Below, piece after piece: positions 1 through 6,337 of a stretch of DNA of 7,799 nt. The number at the start of each line of letters is the position of its first letter. Positions within the stretch are counted from its first letter, which is position 1. Source of the DNA: an uncultured Ruminococcus sp. Its GTDB lineage: Bacteria > Bacillota_A > Clostridia > Oscillospirales > Acutalibacteraceae. A program made the position numbers and the translations under genes. The notes under the pieces are model-generated. The model made no database searches. It had not been told where the DNA came from and saw only the letters and a program-made list of their open reading frames with translations. Location of the stretch: contig CACYEJ010000378.1 in the NCBI GenBank assembly GCA_902773395.1, forward strand, positions 1-7,799, in the 5' to 3' direction.

Positions 1-14
1 AAGATCTAGCATAT

Positions 15-66
15 AAAAGTTTTGATCAAACTTTTTCAAAAGTTTGCGGGTCTGGGCAGAGCCCAG
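15..66. repeat. Hairpin-rich intergenic repeat element
   Basis: Three complementary arms lie in series: AAAAGTTT (15-22), AAACTTTT (28-35) and AAAAGTTT (38-45). The middle arm can pair with either neighbour, so two stems of about 8 bp (15-22/28-35, or 27-34/39-46) are mutually exclusive. A separate GC-rich hairpin follows, CTGGGC (52-57) and GCCCAG (61-66) with a 3-nt loop. No T-run follows either hairpin on the plus strand, so it does not look like a plus-strand terminator. From memory, similar elements (an A/T-rich inverted repeat, then GCGGG, then a GGGC-AGA-GCCC hairpin) recur between genes in many clostridial genomes; I could not verify copy number here. The strand and left boundary are uncertain. 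Confidence 0.5.
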
Positions 67-231
67 TCGCTGACGAAACAAATCAGAGTAGAAAAATAAA
101 TTACCCTCAGCGAAACTAAACAAACTATGATAGAGCAAGTATCACCAAAATAAAGCAATCCCCAAATAAAAATCTTCCGGTTCAAACTGAAACAGGCAAG
201 AGCTTGCGAATTGCCGGTCTGAGAAAGATAA
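67..231. other. AT-rich non-coding stretch upstream of the nusA promoter
   Basis: I find no open reading frame with a plausible ribosome binding site or recognisable product on either strand, and no tRNA, riboswitch or strong terminator. Only weak inverted repeats are present, such as GGCAA (195-199) with TTGCC (211-215). This stretch separates the repeat element at the left edge from the nusA promoter. In many bacteria rimP sits directly upstream of nusA; it is not in this interval. Confidence 0.5.
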
Positions 232-261
232 TTGCTAAATCTTAACGCTTTCGAGTATAAT
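232..261 (+). promoter_or_regulatory. Sigma-A type promoter of the nusA operon
   Basis: A perfect -10 hexamer TATAAT (256-261) is preceded by TTGCTA (232-237), which matches four of six bases of the TTGACA consensus, with an 18-bp spacer. No extended -10 TG is present. Transcription would start near 268, giving a leader of about 59 nt before the nusA ATG at 327. It is the only good promoter I see in the window and probably drives the whole operon. The hexamers are seen directly; activity is inferred. Confidence 0.7.
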
Positions 262-262
262 A

Positions 263-304
263 TGTTTACACAGTGTATACATGTATACAATTGAAAGTAT
301 ACAA
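263..304. promoter_or_regulatory. Cluster of GTATAC palindromes, putative operator
   Basis: Two perfect 8-bp palindromes TGTATACA abut (274-281 and 282-289), together making a 16-bp palindrome. A one-mismatch copy TGTTTACA lies at 263-270 and another GTATACAA at 297-304. The last two copies also sit in a tandem direct repeat: GTATACAATTGAAA (283-296) followed by GTATACAAATTGAAA (297-311), the second running into the nusA Shine-Dalgarno. The cluster spans the predicted start site and early leader, where a bound repressor would block transcription. Symmetric GTATAC-containing sites are typical of GntR-family regulators, but no regulator is encoded in the window, so the identity of any binder is inference. 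A weak RNA hairpin (TGTATA/TATACA, loop CATG) is an alternative reading. Confidence 0.45.
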
Positions 305-326
305 ATTGAAAGGATAGATCGGAAAA

Positions 327-1760
327 ATGAAAAAGAAAGAAACCAAAAAACAATCTACCGATTTGAAGGAAATGTTCCTTGCTATGCAGGAAATCGAAAA
401 AACAAAGGGAATATCCGCCGATGTTATGATCGAGAGCATTAAAAAATCAATCGAAAAAGCCTGCAAGAGCAACTATAATAATGATGACGTAGTATTTGCA
501 ATTGATATTAATAACGGTATCTTCCAAGCGTATATCCAGAAAACCGTTGTGGAAGAGGTTACCGACCCCGACCGTGAGGTTGACGAGAAACTTGGCAGAG
601 AGCTTGATATTCATGCGGTACTCGGCAGTAAGGTCAGAATACCGGTTGATACAAAGAACCTCGGCAGAATATCTGTGCAGAATGCGAGAAGCGTTATTCG
701 TCAGGGTATCCGTGACAAGGAGAGAGAAATTACTCTCAAGGAGTTTAAGGATAAGGAGCATTCTATTGTATCCGCTGTGGTTGAGAATATTGACCCTGTC
801 ACCGGCAATGCTTCTATCAGAATAGATAAGTCTATTGCAACTCTCACCAAGGCTGAACAGGTTGGTCTTGATGACCTTAAAGAGGGCGATACCGTTAAAG
901 TCTATGTCGCTGAGGTCAAAGAGCCGGAGCCGGGCAAGAAGGGCAAAAATAAAGGCCCTCGTGCTATTATCAGCCGTACTTCGAATGACTTCGTGAAGAA
1001 TCTCTTTGAAATGGAGGTTCCGGAAATTTTCGATTCCGTTGTACAGATTATGTCCGTTGCAAGAGAAGCCGGTTCAAGAACTAAAATTGCCGTACTCAGC
1101 CGTAATCCCGATGTTGATTCAGTAGGTGCTTGTATCGGTGCAAGAGGCGTGAGAGTCGCAAAGATCGTTGAAGAGCTTGGCGGCGAGAAGATTGATATTA
1201 TCGAATATAAGGAAAAGCCGGAGGAGTTTATCGCTGCGGCACTTTCACCGGCAAATGTCGTTAAGGTGGAGATACTTGACGAAGAGGGTAAGTCCTGTAG
1301 AGTAACTGTTCCGGATAGTCAGCTTTCACTTGCAATCGGCAACAGAGGTCAGAATGCAAGACTTGCCGCAAGATTAACAGGCTGGAAGGTTGATATTCGT
1401 CCTGAGAGCGGATTCTATGGTGAGGACGAAGAAGAAGAGAAGCTCGTTGCTGATGACAGTGCAGAGGAAACCGCCGATGTATTTGTTGCCGAAACAGCAG
1501 AAGAAACTGTAACAGAGGAAACAAGCGAGACAGCAGAAGAAAATGCAGAAACTGTAACAGAAGAAACAAGCGAAACAGCGGAAGAGAATGCAGAAACTGT
1601 AACAGAGGAAACAATCGAAACAGCAGAGGAGAATGCAGAAACTGTAACAGAGGAAACAAGCGAAACAGCAGAAGAGAATACAGAAACTGTAACAGAGGAA
1701 ACAAGCGGAACAGCTACAGAAAATACAGAAACTGTTTCCGAAAGCGAGTCCGTGGAATAA
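327..1760 (+). CDS. nusA: Transcription termination/antitermination factor NusA
   Basis: NusA binds RNA polymerase and nascent RNA, modulating pausing, termination and antitermination. The 477-residue product has the N-terminal polymerase-binding domain (about 1-135), an S1 domain (about 143-217), KH1 (about 230-300, with GACIGARG at 267-274) and KH2 (about 305-360, with IGNRGQN at 337-343). The core ends near residue 360, matching the short B. subtilis-type NusA (about 370 aa). The remaining tail is unusual: residues 373-477 contain no Lys, Arg or His but 39 Asp/Glu by hand count, and from 393 consist of a 15-residue tandem repeat. E. coli NusA also has an acidic C-terminal extension (AR1/AR2) but of different sequence. 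The start ATG follows an in-frame TAG at 315-317; the Shine-Dalgarno AAAGGA (309-314) lies a rather long 12 nt upstream. First gene of the operon; the next gene begins 15 bp downstream. Confidence 0.97.
   Translation: MKKKETKKQSTDLKEMFLAMQEIEKTKGISADVMIESIKKSIEKACKSNYNNDDVVFAIDINNGIFQAYIQKTVVEEVTDPDREVDEKLGRELDIHAVLGSKVRIPVDTKNLGRISVQNARSVIRQGIRDKEREITLKEFKDKEHSIVSAVVENIDPVTGNASIRIDKSIATLTKAEQVGLDDLKEGDTVKVYVAEVKEPEPGKKGKNKGPRAIISRTSNDFVKNLFEMEVPEIFDSVVQIMSVAREAGSRTKIAVLSRNPDVDSVGACIGARGVRVAKIVEELGGEKIDIIEYKEKPEEFIAAALSPANVVKVEILDEEGKSCRVTVPDSQLSLAIGNRGQNARLAARLTGWKVDIRPESGFYGEDEEEEKLVADDSAEETADVFVAETAEETVTEETSETAEENAETVTEETSETAEENAETVTEETIETAEENAETVTEETSETAEENTETVTEETSGTATENTETVSESESVE
1503..1742 (+). 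repeat. 45-bp tandem repeat encoding the acidic NusA tail
   Basis: Five full 45-bp units begin at 1503, 1548, 1593, 1638 and 1683, with a partial sixth from 1728. Each encodes ETVTEETSETAEENA or a close variant (residues 393-477). Units 1-4 differ from their neighbours at only 3-4 of 45 positions; unit 5 is more diverged. The unit is a multiple of three, so gain or loss of units keeps the reading frame. This points to expansion by slippage or recombination and possible length variation between strains (inference). Confidence 0.93.
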
Positions 1761-1775
1761 TTTCTGAAAGGCGGA

Positions 1776-2087
1776 ATGACTGTGGTAAAGAAGAAAATTC
1801 CAATGCGAAAGTGCAGCGGCTGCGGTGAGATGAAGCCGAAGAAGGAGCTTATTAGAGTCGTTAAAGCACCAGACAAAAAGGACGAGGACGGCAATGCTTT
1901 GTCTGAGGGTGAGGTTTCACTCGACCTTACCGGCAAAAAGCCCGGCAGAGGCGCGTATGTGTGCAAAAGCGCAGAGTGTTTGAGGCTTGCGAGAAAGGCA
2001 AGACGCTTTGAGCGTGCGTTCTCGTGCAGGATTCCCGACAGCGTGTACGACAGTATGGAAAAGGAGCTTGCGGAAAATGAACAGTAA
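1776..2087 (+). CDS. rnpM: RnpM/YlxR family RNA-binding protein (RNase P modulator)
   Basis: This 103-residue protein is a YlxR (DUF448) family member, recognised by the signature KKIPMRKCSGCGEMKPKKEL followed by IRVV and by GKKPGRGAYVC (about 53-63). In B. subtilis, YlxR was renamed RnpM because it binds RNase P RNA and modulates its activity. Four cysteines, C13, C16, C63 and C68, form a CxxC...CxxxxC pattern that could hold a metal; this is inferred. Between the two conserved blocks is a slightly extended acidic linker (about 31-50). The ATG at 1776 lies only 4 nt after AAAGG (1767-1771); a GTG at 1782 would have a 10-nt spacing and is a plausible alternative start that loses two residues. 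The conserved nusA-ylxR-ylxQ-infB context supports the call. Confidence 0.93.
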   Translation: MTVVKKKIPMRKCSGCGEMKPKKELIRVVKAPDKKDEDGNALSEGEVSLDLTGKKPGRGAYVCKSAECLRLARKARRFERAFSCRIPDSVYDSMEKELAENEQ

Positions 2088-2412
2088 CACTCTCGGATTT
2101 TTCGGATTAATCAGAAGAGCCGGAAAGCTTACGATAGGCTGCGATCCTACTGTGGATTCTATGAAGAAGGGCACTGCCAAATTGGTGGTGATGGCGAGCG
2201 ATATCTCCAAAAATACAAAAAAAACTGTACTTAGAAATGCCGAGGCATACGGTGTGCATACTATTATAGTAAACTGCGCTAAAGATGAACTTAGCTTTGC
2301 AGTCGGAAAAATGGCTGCGGTTGTATCCGTTGACGATGATGGATTTGCAAGAGGTTTGGAGAAGAAGCTTGCCGATGATAAGGAGGAATGTCAATATGAT
2401 GATAAAATATAA
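2077..2412 (+). CDS. ylxQ: YlxQ, L7Ae-family ribosomal-like RNA-binding protein
   Basis: The 111-residue product belongs to the L7Ae/L30e/Gadd45 family, whose members bind kink-turn RNA. Diagnostic pieces are [16 protein letters not shown] (6-21), [20 protein letters not shown] (30-49) and the ELSFAVGK block (71-78), matching bacterial YlxQ (also called RplGA-like). The cellular role is not firmly established; ribosome or K-turn RNA binding is inferred from the family. The start was chosen at 2077 because AAGGAG (2061-2066) lies 10 nt upstream and the family sequence begins here; an in-frame ATG at 1987 would add 30 residues read from the rnpM gene and is not credible. It overlaps the end of rnpM by 11 bp and the start of infB by 17 bp, suggesting translational coupling. 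Confidence 0.92.
   Translation: MNSNTLGFFGLIRRAGKLTIGCDPTVDSMKKGTAKLVVMASDISKNTKKTVLRNAEAYGVHTIIVNCAKDELSFAVGKMAAVVSVDDDGFARGLEKKLADDKEECQYDDKI
2381..2386 (+). promoter_or_regulatory. Strong ribosome binding site that sets the infB start
   Basis: AGGAGG (2381-2386) lies 9 nt before the ATG at 2396, inside the end of ylxQ. It favours 2396 over the adjacent ATG at 2399 (12 nt) and over the in-frame ATG at 2285, which would prepend 37 residues with no similarity to IF2. Confidence 0.8.
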
Positions 2413-4930
2413 GGTTAGCGAAATCGCAAAGGACTTGAGAGTGCCTGCAAAGGATATTGCAGCGGCTCTTGCCGAACATTCTGATGGCAATGCCAAGAAA
2501 AAGAATGCTCAGTCTACCCTTACAGAGGAAGAGCTTAATATTATTTTTGAGCATTTTACTCAGAATAATAAGGGAGAGAACTTCGAGGCGTATCAGGCTT
2601 TACTCAATAAACTGTCTGATAATAACAATGCTCAAGCTGCCGAGGCAAAGCAGCCTGAGCAGCCAAAGGAGAACAGAAAGCCGCAGGCAGCGGAGAAGAA
2701 GCTTTTCCGCAGAAACGATAAGCAGAAAAATCAGAACAATCAGAATAACCAAAATAACCAAAACAACCAGAATACTGCAAAGTCCGAGGATAAGCCAAGA
2801 CAGGATAACCGCCGAAAGAACGAGCAGAAGCCTGCCGCTAAGGAGAAGCCGCAGACAGCTCAGCCTAAGGAGCAGAACACAAAGCCGGCAGCTAACACAT
2901 CGGTGAATAACACCGCAGCAGAGGAAGGCAGCGGCTCAACAGGCGGCAGAAGATCGAGAGTTATCGACACCAGAGCCGGCGGCACAAATATCAACATCGA
3001 CAAGTACAGCGAGAAGTACGACAACCTCGCTAACGAGAAGATGAAAACGGATAACACCGTAAGCAAGCAGAAGATTAACCAGAAGTCGCAGAGAAAAGGC
3101 AAGCCGAAGAACTCACGCAAGGAAACTGAGCAGGAGCGTTTGAAGAGAATTGCCGCTGAGCGTAAGAGCAAGCCTATTACTGTAATGATTCCTGATGAGA
3201 TTGTTGTGTCCGAGCTTGCTATGAGATTGAAGGTTACCGCATCTGAGGTTGTAAAGGTGCTGTTCTCTATGGGTCAAATGGCTACTGTAAACGATGTTAT
3301 TGATTTTGATACGGCTTCGCTTGCTGCAATGGAGCTTCACGCAAAAGTTGAGCGTGAGGTGGTTGTTACAATTGAGGAGAGAATTATTGACGACAGTGAG
3401 GACGCTGATGAGAACCTCGTTGAGAGAGCTCCCGTAGTTGTTGTTATGGGTCACGTTGACCACGGCAAAACATCTCTTCTTGACGCTATCAGAGAGGAGA
3501 ACGTCACCGCAACAGAGGCAGGCGGTATCACTCAGCATATCGGCGCTTATCGCGCGCAGGTAAACGGCAGAGAGATTACTTTCCTCGATACTCCCGGTCA
3601 TGAGGCTTTCACCACAATGAGAGCGAGAGGCGCTCAGGTAACTGATATTGCAATCCTCGTAGTTGCCGCAGATGACGGTATCATGCCGCAGACAATAGAA
3701 GCTATCAACCATGCTAAGGCTGCAAATGTTTCTATTATCGTTGCAATCAATAAGATAGACAAGGACGGCGCAAATATCGAGCTTGTTAAGCAGCAGCTTA
3801 CAGAATACGGTATTGTGCCTGAGGAGTGGGGCGGCGATGTTCCGTGTATTCCGGTGTCCGCAAAGAAAAAAGAGGGTATAGAGGATCTTCTCGAAATGGT
3901 ACTGCTTGTTGCGGATATGAAGGAGCTGAAAGCAAATCCCGACAGAGCGGCAAAGGGTACTGTTATCGAAGCGCGTCTTGACAAGGGCAGAGGTCCTGTT
4001 GCTACAATGCTTGTGCAGAACGGTACGCTCAAAGTTGGCGATATCGTGGTTGCCGGTACTTCTGTAGGTAAGGTAAGAGCTATGACAAACTACAGAGGCG
4101 AGAGAGTAAAGTCCGCAGGTCCGTCTTACCCTGTAGAGATTACCGGTCTTGACGAAGCTCCTACAGGCGGCGATATCTTTAATGCCGTATCAGATGAACG
4201 TCTTGCAAGAGAGCTTGTTGAGCAGCGTAAGTCTAAGGCTAAGGAGGAGCAGTTCAATGCTCAGAAGCCTAGCGTAGTGACACTTGATAATCTGTTTGAG
4301 CAGATGCAGCAGGGCGATGTTAAGGAACTGAAGATTATAGTTAAGGCTGATGTTCAGGGTTCTGTTGAGGCTGTAAGACAGTCGCTTGAAAAACTCTCTA
4401 ATGACGAGGTAAAGGTTAATGTTATCCACGGCGCTGTGGGCGCTATCAGAGAATCTGATGTAATGCTTGCGTCTGCTTCGAGCGCGATTATCGTAGGCTT
4501 TAACGTTAGACCTGATCCGGTTGCTGAGGAGAACGCTAAGCGTGACGGCGTAGATTTAAGATGCTACAGAATTATTTACGACTGCATTGAAGAGATTGAG
4601 AGCGCAATGAAGGGTATGCTTGCGCCAAAGACAAGAGAGGTTGTTCTCGGACGCGCAGAATGCAGAAATGTTATTAAGATAAAGAATGTTGGCTTTATTG
4701 CCGGTTCGTATGTGCTTTCCGGTAAGGTTGCAAGAAATTCTCAGGTGAGAGTTGTGCGTGACGGTATTGTAATCTTTGAGGATACTATGAGTTCTCTACA
4801 GAGATTCAAGGACGCTGTTAAAGAGGTTTCCGCAGGCTACGAGTGCGGTATTGGTCTGGAGAAATTCAGCGACTTGAAAGAGGGAGATATCTTAGAATCA
4901 TTCATAATAGAGGAATATCGTGAGGATTAA
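2396..4930 (+). CDS. infB: Translation initiation factor IF-2
   Basis: IF2 is the GTPase that brings formyl-Met-tRNA to the 30S subunit and promotes 50S joining. From the start at 2396 the protein has 844 residues, between B. subtilis (716) and E. coli (890). It opens with a short IF2_N helical module ([18 protein letters not shown]), then a long Lys/Gln/Asn-rich disordered linker (about 55-255) with a QNN repeat, then the second IF2_N module (about 260-325). The G domain is complete: G1 GHVDHGKT (352-359), switch I GGITQHIG (376-383), G3 DTPGH (398-402), G4 NKID (452-455) and G5 SAKK (from 488). Domains II, III (DVQGSVEAV block) and the fMet-tRNA-binding C-terminal domain follow, with nothing missing. 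It overlaps ylxQ by 17 bp; a 63-bp gap separates it from rbfA. Confidence 0.97.
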   Translation: MMIKYKVSEIAKDLRVPAKDIAAALAEHSDGNAKKKNAQSTLTEEELNIIFEHFTQNNKGENFEAYQALLNKLSDNNNAQAAEAKQPEQPKENRKPQAAEKKLFRRNDKQKNQNNQNNQNNQNNQNTAKSEDKPRQDNRRKNEQKPAAKEKPQTAQPKEQNTKPAANTSVNNTAAEEGSGSTGGRRSRVIDTRAGGTNINIDKYSEKYDNLANEKMKTDNTVSKQKINQKSQRKGKPKNSRKETEQERLKRIAAERKSKPITVMIPDEIVVSELAMRLKVTASEVVKVLFSMGQMATVNDVIDFDTASLAAMELHAKVEREVVVTIEERIIDDSEDADENLVERAPVVVVMGHVDHGKTSLLDAIREENVTATEAGGITQHIGAYRAQVNGREITFLDTPGHEAFTTMRARGAQVTDIAILVVAADDGIMPQTIEAINHAKAANVSIIVAINKIDKDGANIELVKQQLTEYGIVPEEWGGDVPCIPVSAKKKEGIEDLLEMVLLVADMKELKANPDRAAKGTVIEARLDKGRGPVATMLVQNGTLKVGDIVVAGTSVGKVRAMTNYRGERVKSAGPSYPVEITGLDEAPTGGDIFNAVSDERLARELVEQRKSKAKEEQFNAQKPSVVTLDNLFEQMQQGDVKELKIIVKADVQGSVEAVRQSLEKLSNDEVKVNVIHGAVGAIRESDVMLASASSAIIVGFNVRPDPVAEENAKRDGVDLRCYRIIYDCIEEIESAMKGMLAPKTREVVLGRAECRNVIKIKNVGFIAGSYVLSGKVARNSQVRVVRDGIVIFEDTMSSLQRFKDAVKEVSAGYECGIGLEKFSDLKEGDILESFIIEEYRED
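2732..2773 (+). repeat. QNN triplet repeat in the IF2 linker
   Basis: Residues 113-126 of IF2 read as four QNN triplets followed by QN. Codons vary (CAG/CAA, AAC/AAT), so it is not a pure nucleotide microsatellite. It lies in the low-complexity linker between the N-terminal module and the conserved core, a region known to vary strongly in length and composition across bacteria. Confidence 0.85.
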
Positions 4931-4993
4931 AAAAGAACAGCGGCTGGCGAAGTCATAGACTTTATGAATGAATAAAGGAGATAAAATTAATAT

Positions 4994-5374
4994 ATGGCAA
5001 GTCATAAAATGGGAAGAACTACTGAGGATATTAAGAGAGAGCTTACGGCTGTTTTGCGTGAGCTTAAAGATCCTCGTGTGGCAAATGCAATGATAAGCAT
5101 AGTAAGAGTTGAAGTGTCAAATGATTTAAGCTATTGTAAGGTTTATGTGAGCGCAATGGAGGGCATGGACAGAGCTAAAGAGGCTGTTAAGGGTCTTAAA
5201 TCAGCAAGCGGCTTTATCCGACATGAAATTGGTTCAAGGCTTACGCTTCGCCATGTGCCTGCTATGCTGTTTGAGGCTACAGACTCTATAGAGTATAGCG
5301 CGAATATCTCACGTATGCTCAGTGAGCTTGATATAAAGGACGATGAAGAAAATGACGATGAACAGTCTGAATGA
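4994..5374 (+). CDS. rbfA: Ribosome-binding factor A
   Basis: RbfA binds the 30S subunit and assists late maturation of the 16S rRNA 5' region. The 126-residue product matches the family in length and along its KH-type fold: the start MASHKMGRTTEDIKREL, the DPRV segment (26-29), the strand LSYCKVYVS (45-53), the helix-kink ASGFIRHEIGSRL (71-83), and LRHVPAMLFEATDSIEYS (85-102). The last 16 residues are an acidic tail rich in Asp and Glu. AAAGGAG (4974-4980) lies 13 nt before the ATG, slightly long but the best in the area. The preceding 63-bp gap is the largest within the operon; it holds only a weak 5-bp hairpin (4950-4962) with no T-run. The end overlaps the start of nrnA. Confidence 0.96.
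   Translation: MASHKMGRTTEDIKRELTAVLRELKDPRVANAMISIVRVEVSNDLSYCKVYVSAMEGMDRAKEAVKGLKSASGFIRHEIGSRLTLRHVPAMLFEATDSIEYSANISRMLSELDIKDDEENDDEQSE
5335..5340 (+). promoter_or_regulatory. Ribosome binding site that sets the nrnA start
   Basis: AAAGGA (5335-5340) inside the end of rbfA lies only 2 nt before the ATG at 5343 but 11 nt before the ATG at 5352 and 17 nt before the one at 5358. Spacing therefore favours 5352. The choice changes only the first few residues. Confidence 0.6.
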
Positions 5375-6323
5375 GATTGCGCAATATTTATTGAACACCG
5401 ATTACTCTGTAATTTTGACTCATCAGTACCCCGACGGAGATACGCTTGGCTCGGCTTTCGCTTTGTGCAGAGCCTTGCGTAAGCTCGGCAAACATTCCAG
5501 AGTGATTGTGAACGGCGCGCTTACAAAAAAGTTTGAGTATCTCGCAAATAATATGGAGGAGCAGGAGTTCGATTATCAGACTGTTATTACAGTTGATATC
5601 GCTTCGGTGTCCCTTTTGGGAGAGCTTAGAGCAGAGTTTCAAAACATTATAGATGTAAGTGTTGACCACCATGCTATGAATGTTCCTTTTGCAAAGATGA
5701 CATATGTTGACGCAGGCGCGGCTGCCAATACGGAAAATATCTATAAGCTGATTAAGACACTTGGCGTTGATATTGATAAGGATATTGCCAACTGTATCTA
5801 TACGGGAATATGTACCGATACAGGCTGCTTTAAGTTCACGAACGTAACTTCCGATACTATGAGAATTGCGGCTGATTTAATGGATATCGGCTGTGACAGC
5901 GCAGAGATTAACCGTGTGATGTTCGATACAAAATCAATGGGCAGAATTCGTATGGAACGCGCGGCGCTCAATACGCTTACGCTTCATTGCGGAGATAGGA
6001 TTGCTGTGATTAACACAAGCCTTGCAATGGAAAAGGAAACCGGCGCTGATGATGCCGATATGGACGGATTGGCGTCTATTCCACGACAGGTGGAGGGCGT
6101 GCTGATTGGTATTACAATCAAAGAAAAGGGCGAGCAGCATTTTCGTGTGAGCGTTCGTACTTTGAACGGTTACAATGCGGCGAATATCTGTAAGAAATTT
6201 GGCGGCGGCGGTCATCATGCAGCGGCAGGCTGTTCGATTGACGGTAAGCTGGAGGACGTGAAAGCCGGTATTATTAAGGCTGCCGAGGAAGAGTTGAATA
6301 TCGCAACTTTAACGTATATCTGA
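5352..6323 (+). CDS. nrnA: DHH/DHHA1 phosphoesterase, NrnA-type oligoribonuclease and pAp phosphatase
   Basis: NrnA degrades short RNA oligonucleotides and dephosphorylates 3'-phosphoadenosine 5'-phosphate in the cytoplasm, using manganese. From the start at 5352 it has 323 residues, typical for the family. Metal-binding DHH motifs are intact: H24 with D28 and D30 in HQYPDGD, D82 in TVDIA, DHH at 105-107, and D156 in GICTDTGCF. The C-terminal DHHA1 domain carries the substrate-binding GGGGHHAAAG (284-293). An ATG at 5343 would add three residues but sits too close to the Shine-Dalgarno. It overlaps rbfA by 23 bp and ends 14 bp before truB. Position between rbfA and truB is common in Clostridia. 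Subfamily assignment (NrnA rather than another DHH phosphoesterase) rests on length, motifs and context. Confidence 0.93.
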   Translation: MTMNSLNEIAQYLLNTDYSVILTHQYPDGDTLGSAFALCRALRKLGKHSRVIVNGALTKKFEYLANNMEEQEFDYQTVITVDIASVSLLGELRAEFQNIIDVSVDHHAMNVPFAKMTYVDAGAAANTENIYKLIKTLGVDIDKDIANCIYTGICTDTGCFKFTNVTSDTMRIAADLMDIGCDSAEINRVMFDTKSMGRIRMERAALNTLTLHCGDRIAVINTSLAMEKETGADDADMDGLASIPRQVEGVLIGITIKEKGEQHFRVSVRTLNGYNAANICKKFGGGGHHAAAGCSIDGKLEDVKAGIIKAAEEELNIATLTYI

Positions 6324-6337
6324 TACGGAGATAATAT

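Noticed and set aside
36..353. Minus-strand reading frame of 105 codons over the upstream region
   Set aside because: Phe/Ser/Leu-rich translation with no recognisable family, overlapping the nusA start and promoter; consistent with a chance frame in AT-rich DNA.
1503..1742. Regular repeats considered as a CRISPR array
   Set aside because: The units abut with no unique spacers and are translated in frame as part of NusA.
1415..1966. Minus-strand frame of 183 codons, Ser/Val-rich and repetitive
   Set aside because: It is the antisense of the NusA tail repeats; its apparent regularity comes from the 45-bp units, and it runs against well-supported nusA and rnpM.
3041..3043. Internal in-frame ATG in infB (residue 216) as start of a shorter IF2 isoform, as known in E. 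coli and B. subtilis
   Set aside because: Only GAGAAG directly abutting the ATG precedes it, with no properly spaced Shine-Dalgarno; I cannot support an isoform start here.
3113..3712. Minus-strand frame of 199 codons inside infB
   Set aside because: Antisense to the most conserved part of IF2, with no plausible product or ribosome binding site.
4950..4962. Hairpin AAGTC-ATA-GACTT between infB and rbfA as a terminator
   Set aside because: Only a 5-bp AT-rich stem without a T-run; too weak for intrinsic termination.
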